Shown in pieces: positions 8,228 to 17,522 of a DNA stretch of 64,000 nt. Source of the DNA: Rariloculus sp963665575 (lineage in GTDB: Bacteria; Pseudomonadota; Gammaproteobacteria; Steroidobacterales; Rariloculaceae). The position numbers and the translations under genes were made by a program. Location: contig CAXXDW010000004.1 of assembly GCA_963665575.2 (NCBI GenBank), positions 186,001-250,000 of the forward strand, given 5' to 3'. Under the pieces are notes generated by a model, which did not search any database, was not told where the DNA came from, and worked only from the letters and a program-made list of their open reading frames with translations. Position 1 is the stretch's first letter. Each line of letters starts with the position of its first letter.

Positions 8228-9632
8228 ATGATCAGGCTGCTTTTCGTCGTGCTCGCAGGGTTGCCGCTCGCAGCCGTCAGCCAGGACCGCTACACGATCG
8301 AATGGGCCGAAGTGGAAGAAGAGGCACTGCGCCACTTCACGGCGCTCCTGCGGATCGATACCACCAACCCGCCAGGCAACGAGACCGAAGTCGCCAGCTA
8401 TCTGCGCGATGCCCTGGCGGCCGAGGGCATCGACGGACGCCTCTACGCCATGGAGCCCGGGCGGGACAACTTCGTGGCGCGCTTGCCCGGCAACGGTTCG
8501 AAACAGCCGATACTCGTCATGGCCCATACCGACGTCGTCGGCGTGCAGCGCGAGAACTGGTCGGTGGAGCCTTTCGACGCGGTGCAGCGCGACGGCTACA
8601 TCTACGGCCGGGGCACGCTCGACGACAAGGACAACGTGACCGCGGGACTGATGCTCCTGCTCATGCTCGAGCGCGCCAATGTCGCGCTCGATCGCGACAT
8701 CATCTATCTGGCCGAAGCCGGCGAGGAAGGCACTCCGGAGTTCGGCATCGATTACATGATCGACGAGCACTGGGACGAGATCGCCGCCGAGTACTGCCTG
8801 GCCGAAGGCGGGACCACGGTCGCACGCGATGGCGAAGTGCGCTACGTCTCGATCGCGACCACGGAGAAGTTTCCGATGCGCGTCGAACTCGTCTCACGCG
8901 GGACGGCCGGCCACGGTTCAGTACCACGAGTGGACAATGCACTCGCGGCACTCGCGTCAGCCGTTGCGAAGCTCGCCGACTGGCAGCCGCCCATGCGGCT
9001 CAACGATACGACCCGAACCTATTTCGAGCGGCTCGCCTTGATCAGTCCCGAAGAGAGCGCCGAACACTACCTCGGCCTATTCGATCCGGACGAGAGCGCC
9101 GCAAGTCAGCGCTGGCTCGCCGAGCATGAACCCCAGCACAACGCCTTGCTGCGAACCGGCGTGTCGCCGACCATCCTGAGCGGCGGTTTCCGCAGGAACG
9201 TGATCCCCTCGGAAGCCACAGCGATGCTCGACGTTCGAGCGTTGCCTGACCAGGATCCCGAGGCGTTCTACGCCGACATGGCGGCCGTGATCAACGACCC
9301 CGACGTGAAACTCCTTCCGCGCCCGATCTACCGGCCGCCGGGCACGCCCTCCCCCATCGACAACGAGATGTTCGAAGTCATCGAAGCGGTCAATGAGCGG
9401 ATGTTCCCGCAGGGCCGTGACACTGCCGACCATGCTGACCGGCGCCACCGACATGGCCCAGGTCCGGGCGCAAGGCATACCGTGTTACGGATTCGGGCCG
9501 ATCCGCGACGAGGAGGACATGGCTTCAGGCGGCGGCTCCCACGGCGACGACGAACGCATTCCGGAAGATTCCCTGCTGTCGCTCGTGCAGTTTCTCTGGT
9601 ACACGGTCCTCGGTATCGCCGCGTCGCCCTGA
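8228..9632 (+). pseudogene. M20 family metallopeptidase, frameshifted near its 3' end
   Basis: Exported M20/M25/M40 peptidase of about 468 residues if the frame is restored. A signal peptide (MIRLLFVVLAGLPLAAVSQ) is followed by RIDTTNPPGNE, the zinc and catalytic motifs AHTDVV, GTLDDKDN, EAGEEG and AEGG, and the dimerisation segment AGHGSVPR. At about 9410-9420 the frame shifts: the expected tail LPTMLTGATDMAQVRAQGI and the final zinc-binding His in GSHGDDERI continue in the neighbouring frame to a stop at 9630-9632, while the original frame runs on as Arg-rich nonsense to 9649. Either a real lesion or a sequencing/assembly error. GGAGAG at 8219-8224 supports the ATG at 8228. Substrate unknown. 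Confidence 0.8.
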
Positions 9633-9867
9633 TCGCCCCTTTGGGGTAGTCCGCACACCGCAACGCCACCGCCTGCACGCGTTGCCGTACGAACGAGCAC
9701 ACATCATGGACGCGGCTCCTGCGCCGACAAACGCGTGGAAACTCAAACGAGTTCCGGAGACATTGTGTCACGGCAGGACTTCCTTGGATATCAGCATAAA
9801 TTACTGACTTATAAACATTTATTGGAGCCGCACCAAGAACGGATTCGCTGCGGCCGATCCGAAACCA

Positions 9868-10935
9868 TCAACTGCTTCCATCTCCAGGCGTGAGCTTGAT
9901 CCTTGGTTTCGTGCCTTTGAGGAGCAGGCCGGTGCGCCAGTGTTCCATGAACGGAGTCAGCGGGCGGATACCCGGCATGGTCAGCCACAGCCGCCACAGA
10001 CGCCGTTTCCTTTCCGGCTCGGGCCAGTCTTCGAAGCCGTTGCGCGTATGCAGCGCAACCATATTGTTGAGAAACTGCATGTCGCCGACTTCGAGCTCCA
10101 TCGAGTAGTGCAGATCTTCGCAAATCTCTTCGAGCGTTTGGATCGCCTCTGACTGCTCGGGCGTCATGTCGGGCGTTTCGCGCAGAGCGTGGCCTTTTCT
10201 CACGTGGTCAGGCCCGAACGACGAACACAGATAGCCGTCGATGAAATTGAATATCGGGCTTGTGTACCAGGGCAACTCGTCGTCGTCCACTTCGCCCATC
10301 ATGCTCCAGCAGAAGTCTCCGACAAGCGTATCGAGCAGGTCGGGGCGGCGGTCGATCAATTCGTTGTAGACCGAAATCGAACTGACCACCTTGGATTCGC
10401 CGCCCTTCTTCGCGGTGCGGATACACAGGAGTCCCACGACGTTGGCCTGATCGTTGTGGTAGTCCATCGTTACGCGAGTCTGGTAGCCGCGATGATTCGG
10501 ATGGCTTATGTCCTTGCCGAGGTCGGTCACATGTCCAATCATGTCGCCATCGGGATTGTTTGACGCCGGGATGCCAAGGTACAAACCGATCGCCCAGTAG
10601 ATGATCGCAACGTCGATCGGTTCGAGTTCACCGACGGGCAAACCGCGTACCAGAACCAGGCCCTTCCCGTCCTTCAAGGCGCGGGCAATTGTCTGAAGCT
10701 TGCTGTTGAAACTACCGAGATTGAAGTCGCTGCGGTCGCTGTCGAGCAGACTGTTCGCATCGTCGCCATGCCGTTTTCGGAAGTTTGCGGCCATTTCACG
10801 CAGACCCGCGTCGTCGCGGTCATCGATGCGAACAATCCAATCGTCATTCGCGGCGAGGTCACTCGCAGACCATCCTGCCGGGTCGACTACCCGTTCTCCC
10901 CTGACGGCAACGGAACGTTTGATGTCGCTACTCAC
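9868..10935 (-). CDS. TauD/TfdA-like Fe(II)/2-oxoglutarate dioxygenase
   Basis: 355-residue protein with the facial triad of the TauD/TfdA superfamily: His160-x-Asp162 in MDYHNDQAN and His296 in VALHTRNGFEDW, followed by an Arg-rich segment (RRLWRLWL, about 311-318) that would hold the 2-oxoglutarate. Such enzymes hydroxylate small organic substrates in the cytoplasm. It is the last gene of a minus-strand cluster; only 3 bp separate it from the MFS transporter stop, so they are surely co-transcribed. The 235 bp between its stop and the M20 gene are AT-richer than the surroundings and show no gene. Confidence 0.82.
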   Translation of the reverse strand: MSSDIKRSVAVRGERVVDPAGWSASDLAANDDWIVRIDDRDDAGLREMAANFRKRHGDDANSLLDSDRSDFNLGSFNSKLQTIARALKDGKGLVLVRGLPVGELEPIDVAIIYWAIGLYLGIPASNNPDGDMIGHVTDLGKDISHPNHRGYQTRVTMDYHNDQANVVGLLCIRTAKKGGESKVVSSISVYNELIDRRPDLLDTLVGDFCWSMMGEVDDDELPWYTSPIFNFIDGYLCSSFGPDHVRKGHALRETPDMTPEQSEAIQTLEEICEDLHYSMELEVGDMQFLNNMVALHTRNGFEDWPEPERKRRLWRLWLTMPGIRPLTPFMEHWRTGLLLKGTKPRIKLTPGDGSS

Positions 10936-10938
10936 TTC

Positions 10939-12259
10939 TTACGCCGCTTCCCAGCGCTCGCAGACCGCCACGGTCGTCCGATAAGCCGGGAGTATTGCAC
11001 TGAGACAAGCAATTGCAATGACAGTGGCAACAATCAGCACGATGACCATTGAATACCTGAGAAGCTCGGGGTCCGCAAACAGATTGTCCGTAAACAGCGC
11101 GACCAGTAACGGTCCCACGCCAAAACCGATGATGTTCAATATTCCTGTGTACAGCGCAGTCGCCTGTCCGCGCATGGGCGCCGGTGTCATATCCTGGATT
11201 GTGGCGGGCGCGGTTCCCAGTGGAGCGGATGCAAAAAACACGAATACCACCATGAAGAGGATCGCGGCGGAGACGTTGTCCATCAACGGGTAGGCAATTC
11301 CGGGAACGACCATCCCCACGCATGCGAAAGTCGTGCACAGGACCTTGCCGTCAGTCCGGCCTCTGCTTCTTTGCAACCAGTCAGCCAGCCAACCCCACAG
11401 AAAGGTACCTGCGGGCCCGAAAAACAACAGCACCAGCCCATAGATCCGCCCGGCCTCCCCCAATTCCATCCCATGGTTGCGAATCAGCAGCGTCGGGGTC
11501 CAAGCGAGGTACGCAAGCATGCCCGCGAAATAAAAACTGATTCCGGAAATGGTCAGCGTATAGCTGAATCGGTTTTCCCTGAAATACTGAACGACAACGG
11601 CCAGAGGAACGCCTGCACCGTCAGTCGATGAACTTCGTCCGGGCGAGCGCACGGTCAGGACCAGCGCGGCTACGACGATCCCCGGCAGGCCAATTGCAAC
11701 AAAAACCAGCTGCCAGGTCTCGAAGCGTCCGACGAATGGCAGCACCAGTTCATAGTCGGAAAACGCAGCGAAGAGCACACCCCCGGCCAACATCGATAAT
11801 GAATTGCCAAACGTGCCTCCGGAGCTGAATATCCCCATCGCCTTGCCACGCTCATCGGGCGCGAAGTAATCCGCGATGATCGAACATGCGCCCGGCAGCA
11901 ACGCGGCCCTCTCCTGTCGCGACAAGCGTTCTGGCGACGAGCAAGTGCCAGTATTCAGTTGCCAGCCCGCAACTGGCGGTGGCGATACTCCACACAAGAA
12001 TGCCGACACTGATGATCAGGCGCCGATTGCCCGCATCGATCATTCGTGCGATCGGGAGCCCCATCACGGAATAAAAGAACGCGAACGTGAACCCGTGCAG
12101 GGTGCTCATCAGCGTATCGCTGACCTGCAGGTCGTCTTGAATCGGAACCAACAGCAAGGACAGGAGCTGACGGTCGACGATCGAGATCAGATAGGCGAGA
12201 AAGAAGATGGATACGGCGTACCAGCGCGCCATGGCAGGATTTGCGGACCCTCGCTGCAT
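10939..12259 (-). pseudogene. MFS transporter with a one-base frameshift
   Basis: A 12-helix major facilitator of about 440 residues in two overlapping frames. The N-terminal part (SIFFLAYLISIVDRQLLSLL, ARWY) reads from about 12259 to LVARTLVATGE at 11910; the rest (ALLPGACSIIADYFAPDERG onward) reads in the next frame to 10939. The switch falls in GAGAGGGCCGCG near 11905-11912, where one extra G explains everything, so it may be a sequencing error. DYFAPDERGKAMG is the usual loop between helices 4 and 5. The start is uncertain: TTG 12304, ATG 12259 or ATG 12232. Position between dioxygenase genes suggests uptake of an aromatic acid or similar substrate. Confidence 0.75.
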
Positions 12260-12311
12260 TACCGGGCGGAAATTTGCAGGCGCCTTGCTTCCTTGTGGAT
12301 GCAATGTCCGG

Positions 12312-12863
12312 CTAGAAGAACATCGTCAGATTCTTGGCCTGCAACGTGCTCTGGTCGAGGATGATCTTGCGTCGGGCGACCTTGAGCTTGCCGTCTACCC
12401 TTGTGAGCGTATCCTCGCGACGCCCGATGAGCAGATCGGTTTCCGATTCAAGGCGGTTTCGATAGACGAGAAACCTGCATTTGGTGGTGACTCTCTCCCC
12501 GTCATCGAGCGAGGAGACCGGCTCCACGAACCGGATATTGGTGATCAGGTGCGATATGCGCGAAATGGGCTCGTCCGCCCAGTGTACGCCGGTCTGGATC
12601 TGCTTCACGCGCTTGATCAGCGTCTCCTTGTCGTCGTGAATCCACGCGATATCGTCTTCTGCGGTGGTGTCCCTGTCACGGTTCCTGTACGAGACGTTCT
12701 TGCGCATCGGCATCCAGTAGACGATGTCGTCCGTCAGCAGGTCGAGCCACTCATCGTATTCGCGCTCGTCGAGAAGATCGGCTTCGGCATGGAAAAACTC
12801 TTCCACCTCCCGCATCAGATCGAGGTAGGCCAGGCGCTCCGCCGTCAGGGTGGCCGCCGTCAC
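12312..12863 (-). CDS. Aromatic-ring-hydroxylating dioxygenase, beta subunit
   Basis: 183-residue small subunit of a Rieske non-heme iron oxygenase (SnoaL/NTF2-like fold). Typical features are EVEEFFHAEADLLDEREYDEWL at the N-terminus, DDIVYWMPMRK, and the C-terminal RKIILDQSTLQAKNL. The beta subunit is structural and forms the alpha3beta3 enzyme with the upstream alpha subunit. The GTG start at 12863 overlaps the alpha stop in a GTGA arrangement, so the two are translationally coupled. No ferredoxin or reductase gene is in the cluster, so electron supply must come from elsewhere. Confidence 0.9.
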   Translation of the reverse strand: MTAATLTAERLAYLDLMREVEEFFHAEADLLDEREYDEWLDLLTDDIVYWMPMRKNVSYRNRDRDTTAEDDIAWIHDDKETLIKRVKQIQTGVHWADEPISRISHLITNIRFVEPVSSLDDGERVTTKCRFLVYRNRLESETDLLIGRREDTLTRVDGKLKVARRKIILDQSTLQAKNLTMFF

Positions 12864-14203
12864 GACGCCTTCTCCCAGAACCTGCTCGTCTGGGCGTCAC
12901 GCAGCTCGTCCCAGCTCCCAAGGTCCATGTAATCCGCCCAGCGCTTGTAGAAAAATCGCGGGTTCTGCTCGCTCGTGATCGGCTGTTCAGTCACGACGCC
13001 GGGAAGGGCCTCGTGGGGCGCGCCGACGCCGAGTCCCGCCTTGTAATGATAGGGACGCTGCCGCGCGATCAGGCCGCGGCTGGCTTCGCTCGCGTAATTC
13101 CAGTTCTCCATGTCGTCCTGCTCGGTCATGCCGGCGGGACCCGAGTAGCGCATGTAGTACTCGCGCAGAAATTGCTTGACTTCGGCCGGCGCCTCCTTGT
13201 CGACGAAGTAGGTTCGCCACATTTCAGTTCGGTTCGCGCCGGTGGGATGTGACACGAGCAGCGTGCGCGGCTGTTGTGCATGGAAGGACATGTTCGGAAA
13301 TATCGTGCCGACCAGCGGGCAGGTCCCGGCGTCCTCGCCGAGGTTCTTCAGACGCCGCTCCCAGCAATGCTGGAAATACTCGGAAGTTTCCGGCGACATC
13401 GCGTATTCCGTGCGCTCCTTCCTGTTCGGATAGACGCTGTAGAGGATGCCGTGGCCTTGAGGAAATCCGTTCACGACCAATTGCCCGAAATCGTCCCGGC
13501 GGCCCACCTCTCCGCTCGGGCCAAGGCGGATCATGTCGACGGACCGGTGGCTCACGCCGTGCAGCCAATCGCCCGAAAAGTTTTCGGCGATGAACTTCCA
13601 GTTGGTCGGAACGACCCACTTTTGCACGCTGCCCAGCAACTCCGTGCCGCCGTCGCCGCCGTCCCAGGCGCAAAGCCCCTGGTCGAATGCGATCGTGGCC
13701 TCACCGAGAAATTCCTCGAACGAGGGCGCGTTCTTGTCCCAGGTCGCCCAGATCGTGCCCATGTAGTTGGCCATCTGAGCCACCTCGACGAGCCCCCATT
13801 CGGATTTGTCGAACGGCGGCTGATAGGCGTTGTCGTAGTCCTGTACGCCAATGAGGGTGCCATCGGTCTTGTAGGTCCAGGCGTGGTAAGGACACCTGAA
13901 CGCACTGGTGTTGCCTTCGTCGTAGCGGCAGACCCGCATGCCGCGATGGGCGCAACTGTTCAGAAAGACGTGAATCTTGCCGGCGAAGTCGCGCGTCAGG
14001 ATGACCGACTCCTCGCCCATCTTTGAGACGAAATAGTCGCCCGGGTTCTTTATCTGGCTCTCGTGCCCGATATAGAGCCAGGCTCGCGTAAAGATGCGCT
14101 CTTTCTCCTGCTCGTAGATTTCCTCGTTGACGAAGATCTCGCGGCTGATTTCGCCCTCGGTCGTGTCGACCAGGTTGCGGGCGGAGTAATTCGCGCTTGT
14201 CAT
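12860..14203 (-). CDS. Aromatic-ring-hydroxylating dioxygenase, alpha subunit (Rieske)
   Basis: 447-residue catalytic subunit. The Rieske [2Fe-2S] ligands are Cys84-x-His86 and Cys104-x2-His107 in CAHRGMRVC and CPYHAW. The mononuclear iron site is seen as ENFSGDWLHGVSH with His215 and His219; the third carboxylate lies further on. The enzyme would add O2 to an aromatic ring. Substrate cannot be told from sequence; similar two-subunit enzymes act on benzoate-like acids, biphenyl or polycyclic compounds. The gene leads into beta subunit, MFS transporter and TauD-like genes and follows a dehydrogenase, all on the minus strand. Confidence 0.92.
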   Translation of the reverse strand: MTSANYSARNLVDTTEGEISREIFVNEEIYEQEKERIFTRAWLYIGHESQIKNPGDYFVSKMGEESVILTRDFAGKIHVFLNSCAHRGMRVCRYDEGNTSAFRCPYHAWTYKTDGTLIGVQDYDNAYQPPFDKSEWGLVEVAQMANYMGTIWATWDKNAPSFEEFLGEATIAFDQGLCAWDGGDGGTELLGSVQKWVVPTNWKFIAENFSGDWLHGVSHRSVDMIRLGPSGEVGRRDDFGQLVVNGFPQGHGILYSVYPNRKERTEYAMSPETSEYFQHCWERRLKNLGEDAGTCPLVGTIFPNMSFHAQQPRTLLVSHPTGANRTEMWRTYFVDKEAPAEVKQFLREYYMRYSGPAGMTEQDDMENWNYASEASRGLIARQRPYHYKAGLGVGAPHEALPGVVTEQPITSEQNPRFFYKRWADYMDLGSWDELRDAQTSRFWEKAS

Positions 14204-14227
14204 GGCAGTGTCACTCGCATATTTCGT

Positions 14228-15022
14228 TTACGGCACAATCTTGTGCAGCATTTGCTGCGCCAGGCCTGCGCCCGGCACGGAAATACCCAGGTCGTGCGCC
14301 AGTTTCAGGCCAAGGTCCAGATCCTTGTAGAAGACCATCTGGGAATGCGGTCCGAAAGATAGATCGGACCACTCGTCGGCGATCCAGCTCTGCGCCAGGC
14401 CCTCGTTGATGACCTTCTCCAGAATCTTGGGATCGACGCCTGCTTCGACGCCGACCTTCATTCCCTCGTACGCCGCCATCATGTTGACGGTAATGATAAT
14501 CTGATGGGCGAGTTTGGCGCGAAGGCCCGCGCCGAGGTCGCCGACATGCTGGATTTTCGTGCCCGAAACTTCGAAGAGAGGCCGGCATTTCTCGAGCGCG
14601 GCAGCCGAGCCGCCGACCATGTAGGACATGGTCTTGTTGATCGCACCCTTTTCGCTGCCGCTGACGGGGACATCCATCAACTCGACGTCCTTTTTTGCAG
14701 CGACTACGGCGAGTTTGTCGATCGTCTGCGGTTGGATCGTACTGTGAACGACAACGATGGTGCCGGGCGCGGCGGAGCTCAACAGGCCGTCGGGGCCGGC
14801 GATGACTGCTTCCACCTGGGCGTCGTTGAGAACACATGTGAGGACGACTTCCGCATGTTCGGCAACCTCCGCGTTCGACCGGGCGATCTTCGCACCCGCT
14901 GCGGCCAATTCTTCGAGCGGTTCGGGCCGGACGTCGAACGCCATGAGATCGTAGCCCGCGTTCGCAAGATTGATGGCCAGGTACTTTCCCTGCATGCCCA
15001 AGCCGATATAGCCGACTTTCAC
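14228..15022 (-). CDS. NAD(P)-dependent 3-hydroxyisobutyrate dehydrogenase-family protein
   Basis: 264-residue beta-hydroxyacid dehydrogenase. The N-terminus KVGYIGLGMQG is the Rossmann GxGxxG; SGSEKGA is the substrate-binding loop; the catalytic Lys is in GLRAKLAHQ and the tail has YKDLDLGLKLA, both standard for the family. It reduces or oxidises a 3-hydroxy acid in the cytoplasm. The first gene of the minus-strand catabolic operon, 24 bp upstream of the dioxygenase alpha gene. It could process a side chain or the aldehyde/acid from ring attack; unproven. Confidence 0.87.
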   Translation of the reverse strand: MKVGYIGLGMQGKYLAINLANAGYDLMAFDVRPEPLEELAAAGAKIARSNAEVAEHAEVVLTCVLNDAQVEAVIAGPDGLLSSAAPGTIVVVHSTIQPQTIDKLAVVAAKKDVELMDVPVSGSEKGAINKTMSYMVGGSAAALEKCRPLFEVSGTKIQHVGDLGAGLRAKLAHQIIITVNMMAAYEGMKVGVEAGVDPKILEKVINEGLAQSWIADEWSDLSFGPHSQMVFYKDLDLGLKLAHDLGISVPGAGLAQQMLHKIVP

Positions 15023-15201
15023 AACATGATCCTCCCGATGATCGTAACAAGCAGATGCTGGATGCGCCCGCTATTCTGCCAGACATGCGCATCGGTCGCG
15101 CAGTTGTCCGCGCTTGCCACAGCGCGGTGCGCACTGCGCGATCCTGGCGTGCCATGACCCGTTACGCGGCGTTGGCGGCATTTTCCATTGTCGCTCCCGA
15201 C

Positions 15202-15233
15202 TTGACAAGCGTAAAATTCGGGCTCGGTACAAT
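15202..15233 (+). promoter_or_regulatory. Possible promoter for the OsmC-like gene
   Basis: TTGACA at 15202-15207 and TACAAT at 15228-15233 lie in the 245-bp divergent region before the gene at 15268. Both hexamers are close to sigma-70 consensus, but the 20-bp spacer is longer than the normal 16-18 bp, so the pair is only suggestive. Confidence 0.3.
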
Positions 15234-15267
15234 ACCAACACGGACACTTGGATTCAGGGTGCAGTCG

Positions 15268-16497
15268 ATGTTCAGTTCCCAAGACAACCTGCTGGTCCAA
15301 AGCGGGAAACCACGCTTCTTCAAGGTGGACGACACCGCCGACATCGGCTTCTCGCCTCCGGAAATCCGTATGGGCGAGGCTGTTCGGCTCTGCGTTCGTT
15401 CGCTGAGTGGCATGCAGAAGGAAGCGCTCGTCGCTTCTGCGCGGACCGGCGCCGTTTGGCGGCTCGCCAGCGACGAAGGTGCGTATCTCGCCGGGCTGGA
15501 CGAAGCGCCCTGCCCCCTCGCGTTTCTGACCACGGGCATGGTGAGTTCGTACATGAACGAGACGCTCGCGCTCGCCAGGATACGCGGTCTGGTTATCAAC
15601 GATATCCGGCTGATCCAGGACAACTACTACACGATGAAGGGCTCCGCGCTGCGTGGAACCATGGTCGGAGGCGCGCGAAACGTCGACCTGCAGGCACTGA
15701 TATCAAGCGACGCCTCCTGGGAGGATCTCAACAAGCTCCTGCTCGATGCCACTGCGGCATCGCCGCTCAACGGTCTGATGCGTGGCTCGAAGGAAAGTCT
15801 CTTTACCCTCAGTCACAACGGGCGCGAGATCGAAACGGATCGCGCACTGCCTGTCGGGCGGCCCGCTGAAGCGGATCCCGGCGATCACTTCGACGAGGCG
15901 CAAGCCGATCCGGGAGCATGGTCGGCACTCATGCGCCGCGGCGGCATGACACCGAAAGCGGAACACAGCGTCACACTGGCGAACGACAGCTTGACAGATC
16001 GGCAGGACCGGCTGCTTCACGTGCGCGCCATCTGCACGCTCCGGGAGGACGGCGTCAAGCAAATCGAGCAGCAACTGTTCAATCCGCACGGCTCGATTTT
16101 CCACTTCCTGTCCGACGAAGCCCCGGAGAACGGCGGCAAGGGACTGGCGCCGGATGCGGCGAGCTATATCTCCGCCGGAATCGGTTTCTGCTTCATGACC
16201 CAGTTGGGCCGCTATGCCGCGATCGCGAAGAAGAATCTCAAGGACTACCGGATCATTCAGGACACGCATTTCTCACTCGGCGGCGCATCCGGTGGGACGG
16301 GTGAGGCCGGCAAGGCCGATCCTGTGGAGACCCATGTATACATGGATTCGGGCGAAGACGATGAGTTTGCACGCCAGGCACTGGATATGTCGGAGCAGAC
16401 CTGTTTCCTGCATGCGTTCTGCAAGGCGGACCTGAAGACCAGGGTCTCGATTCGGGACTACACTGACGAGGAGCTGCCCGCCGTCGCCGCAAACTGA
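15268..16497 (+). CDS. Tandem OsmC-like protein
   Basis: 409 residues with two OsmC-like halves. The first half has the Cys position in APCPLAFLTTGMVSSYMN followed by the OsmC strand-helix pattern, but where OsmC has its second Cys (Cys-Pro) it shows AASPLNGLM. The second half keeps both: IGFCFMTQLGRYAAIAKK and SEQTCFLHAFC. OsmC/Ohr proteins reduce organic hydroperoxides with a Cys pair. Start at ATG 15268, with AGGGTG upstream, rather than at 15055, which would add an unlikely N-terminus. It is divergent from the dioxygenase operon, so it may deal with peroxide by-products or be an enzyme of the pathway. Single-domain OsmC is about 140 residues. Confidence 0.72.
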   Translation: MFSSQDNLLVQSGKPRFFKVDDTADIGFSPPEIRMGEAVRLCVRSLSGMQKEALVASARTGAVWRLASDEGAYLAGLDEAPCPLAFLTTGMVSSYMNETLALARIRGLVINDIRLIQDNYYTMKGSALRGTMVGGARNVDLQALISSDASWEDLNKLLLDATAASPLNGLMRGSKESLFTLSHNGREIETDRALPVGRPAEADPGDHFDEAQADPGAWSALMRRGGMTPKAEHSVTLANDSLTDRQDRLLHVRAICTLREDGVKQIEQQLFNPHGSIFHFLSDEAPENGGKGLAPDAASYISAGIGFCFMTQLGRYAAIAKKNLKDYRIIQDTHFSLGGASGGTGEAGKADPVETHVYMDSGEDDEFARQALDMSEQTCFLHAFCKADLKTRVSIRDYTDEELPAVAAN

Positions 16498-16634
16498 GCG
16501 GAAATCCCGGAGACGCCCGGAAATCGGAGTTGCGTGATCTGATACCAATACCTGCCGCACTTTCAGCGAACGAACCAGTGCTCCGGATTGAAACCGCCTC
16601 CGTGCAACCCTCTCTTTGTCCAGCGAACGCGTAA

Positions 16635-17279
16635 TCAGGCGTCGTCCCGCACCCAGTACGGTTTCGGTTGGAGCGCGACGTCCGCAAGAATGTCGGGCGT
16701 TGCGTCAGCCCTCACAAGCGACACGGTGTTCGCCTCGTCATCGGTCGCAACGTCCGCGGCCAGCGACATCGTGCCGACGCCATTGCCGCTCGCATCGAGG
16801 CGCAACTCAACGACCGAATATTCGACGGGCTCTGTCGCAGTCGAGTTCTCGACGGACCAGGGTCTGAAGTTGTAGGAGCCGATGGGATTGTCGGTCACGA
16901 GCGTCACGATCTCGCCGCCGTCGTCGGTCGCGGCACGGTGGGCGTACTTGATTGCGTACCCGGCGCCGCTGCCGTCGAGCCAGACGGCGCCGACCGAATC
17001 CAACTCGGACAGCACTTCACCGGGACTCTCCTCGCCGTCCAGAACGGAAACGACCACCGAGCGGTCGCCGTCGTCCGACCATTCGGTCACGACGAATCTG
17101 AGACCCTGTCCGTCGGGCGTCATGCCCGTCGTCGTCGCAGTGTAGGTGTCGGGCACAGGCCGATCCTGCGCAGCAACGGAGCCGCCGACCGCCAGGATGG
17201 CGATCAGGGCGAGACTCCCGGCGCGTCCGACCAATGTGCGCTCGCAGTACGCCGATGTCCGATCCAGGTGTCGCATCAT
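16635..17279 (-). CDS. Exported protein of unknown function
   Basis: 214 residues with a signal peptide ending near VAAQD (about residue 38) and then an all-beta-looking acidic sequence (TYTATTTGMTPDGQGL, SVVVSVLDGEE, WSVENSTATEP). No known motif. The ATG at 17279 is chosen because GGAGGAG lies 6-12 bases upstream, whereas the ATG at 17294 would overlap that ribosome-binding site. It is convergent with the OsmC-like gene. Function unknown. Confidence 0.6.
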   Translation of the reverse strand: MMRHLDRTSAYCERTLVGRAGSLALIAILAVGGSVAAQDRPVPDTYTATTTGMTPDGQGLRFVVTEWSDDGDRSVVVSVLDGEESPGEVLSELDSVGAVWLDGSGAGYAIKYAHRAATDDGGEIVTLVTDNPIGSYNFRPWSVENSTATEPVEYSVVELRLDASGNGVGTMSLAADVATDDEANTVSLVRADATPDILADVALQPKPYWVRDDA

Positions 17280-17357
17280 GATTGTCTCCTCCATTTTGTT
17301 TACTCGCGGCTTTAGCGCATCGCGCGCCCCCGCCGCGCGGCCCCCATTTCCTCAAGA

Positions 17358-17371
17358 CCCTATATATAGGG
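17358..17371. repeat. Perfect 14-bp palindrome
   Basis: CCCTATATATAGGG is a perfect palindrome in the 243-bp divergent space between the exported protein (minus) and the hydratase gene (plus). It is an AT-rich core in GC-rich DNA, as expected for an operator. It lies about 105 bp before the likely -10 box of the hydratase gene and about 80 bp upstream of the minus-strand start. Confidence 0.45.
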
Positions 17372-17475
17372 GCCGGGACTTTCGGACTCAAGTCCCCGCG
17401 CGGCGTACAAGCTGCCGACCGGCTCCGACGGGGTCGCCTCGCTCTGCGGCGGCTCCGCGATATGCGCTTTGCTCT

Positions 17476-17481
17476 TATAAT
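17476..17481 (+). promoter_or_regulatory. Possible -10 box of the hydratase/aldolase operon
   Basis: TATAAT, a perfect sigma-70 -10 hexamer, lies 41 bp before the GTG at 17523. No good -35 hexamer is found 16-18 bp upstream, so the promoter may need an activator. Confidence 0.4.
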
Positions 17482-17522
17482 CCGCCGCACACCGCCCGGG
17501 ACCACAATTCAGGAGGCCGGTC

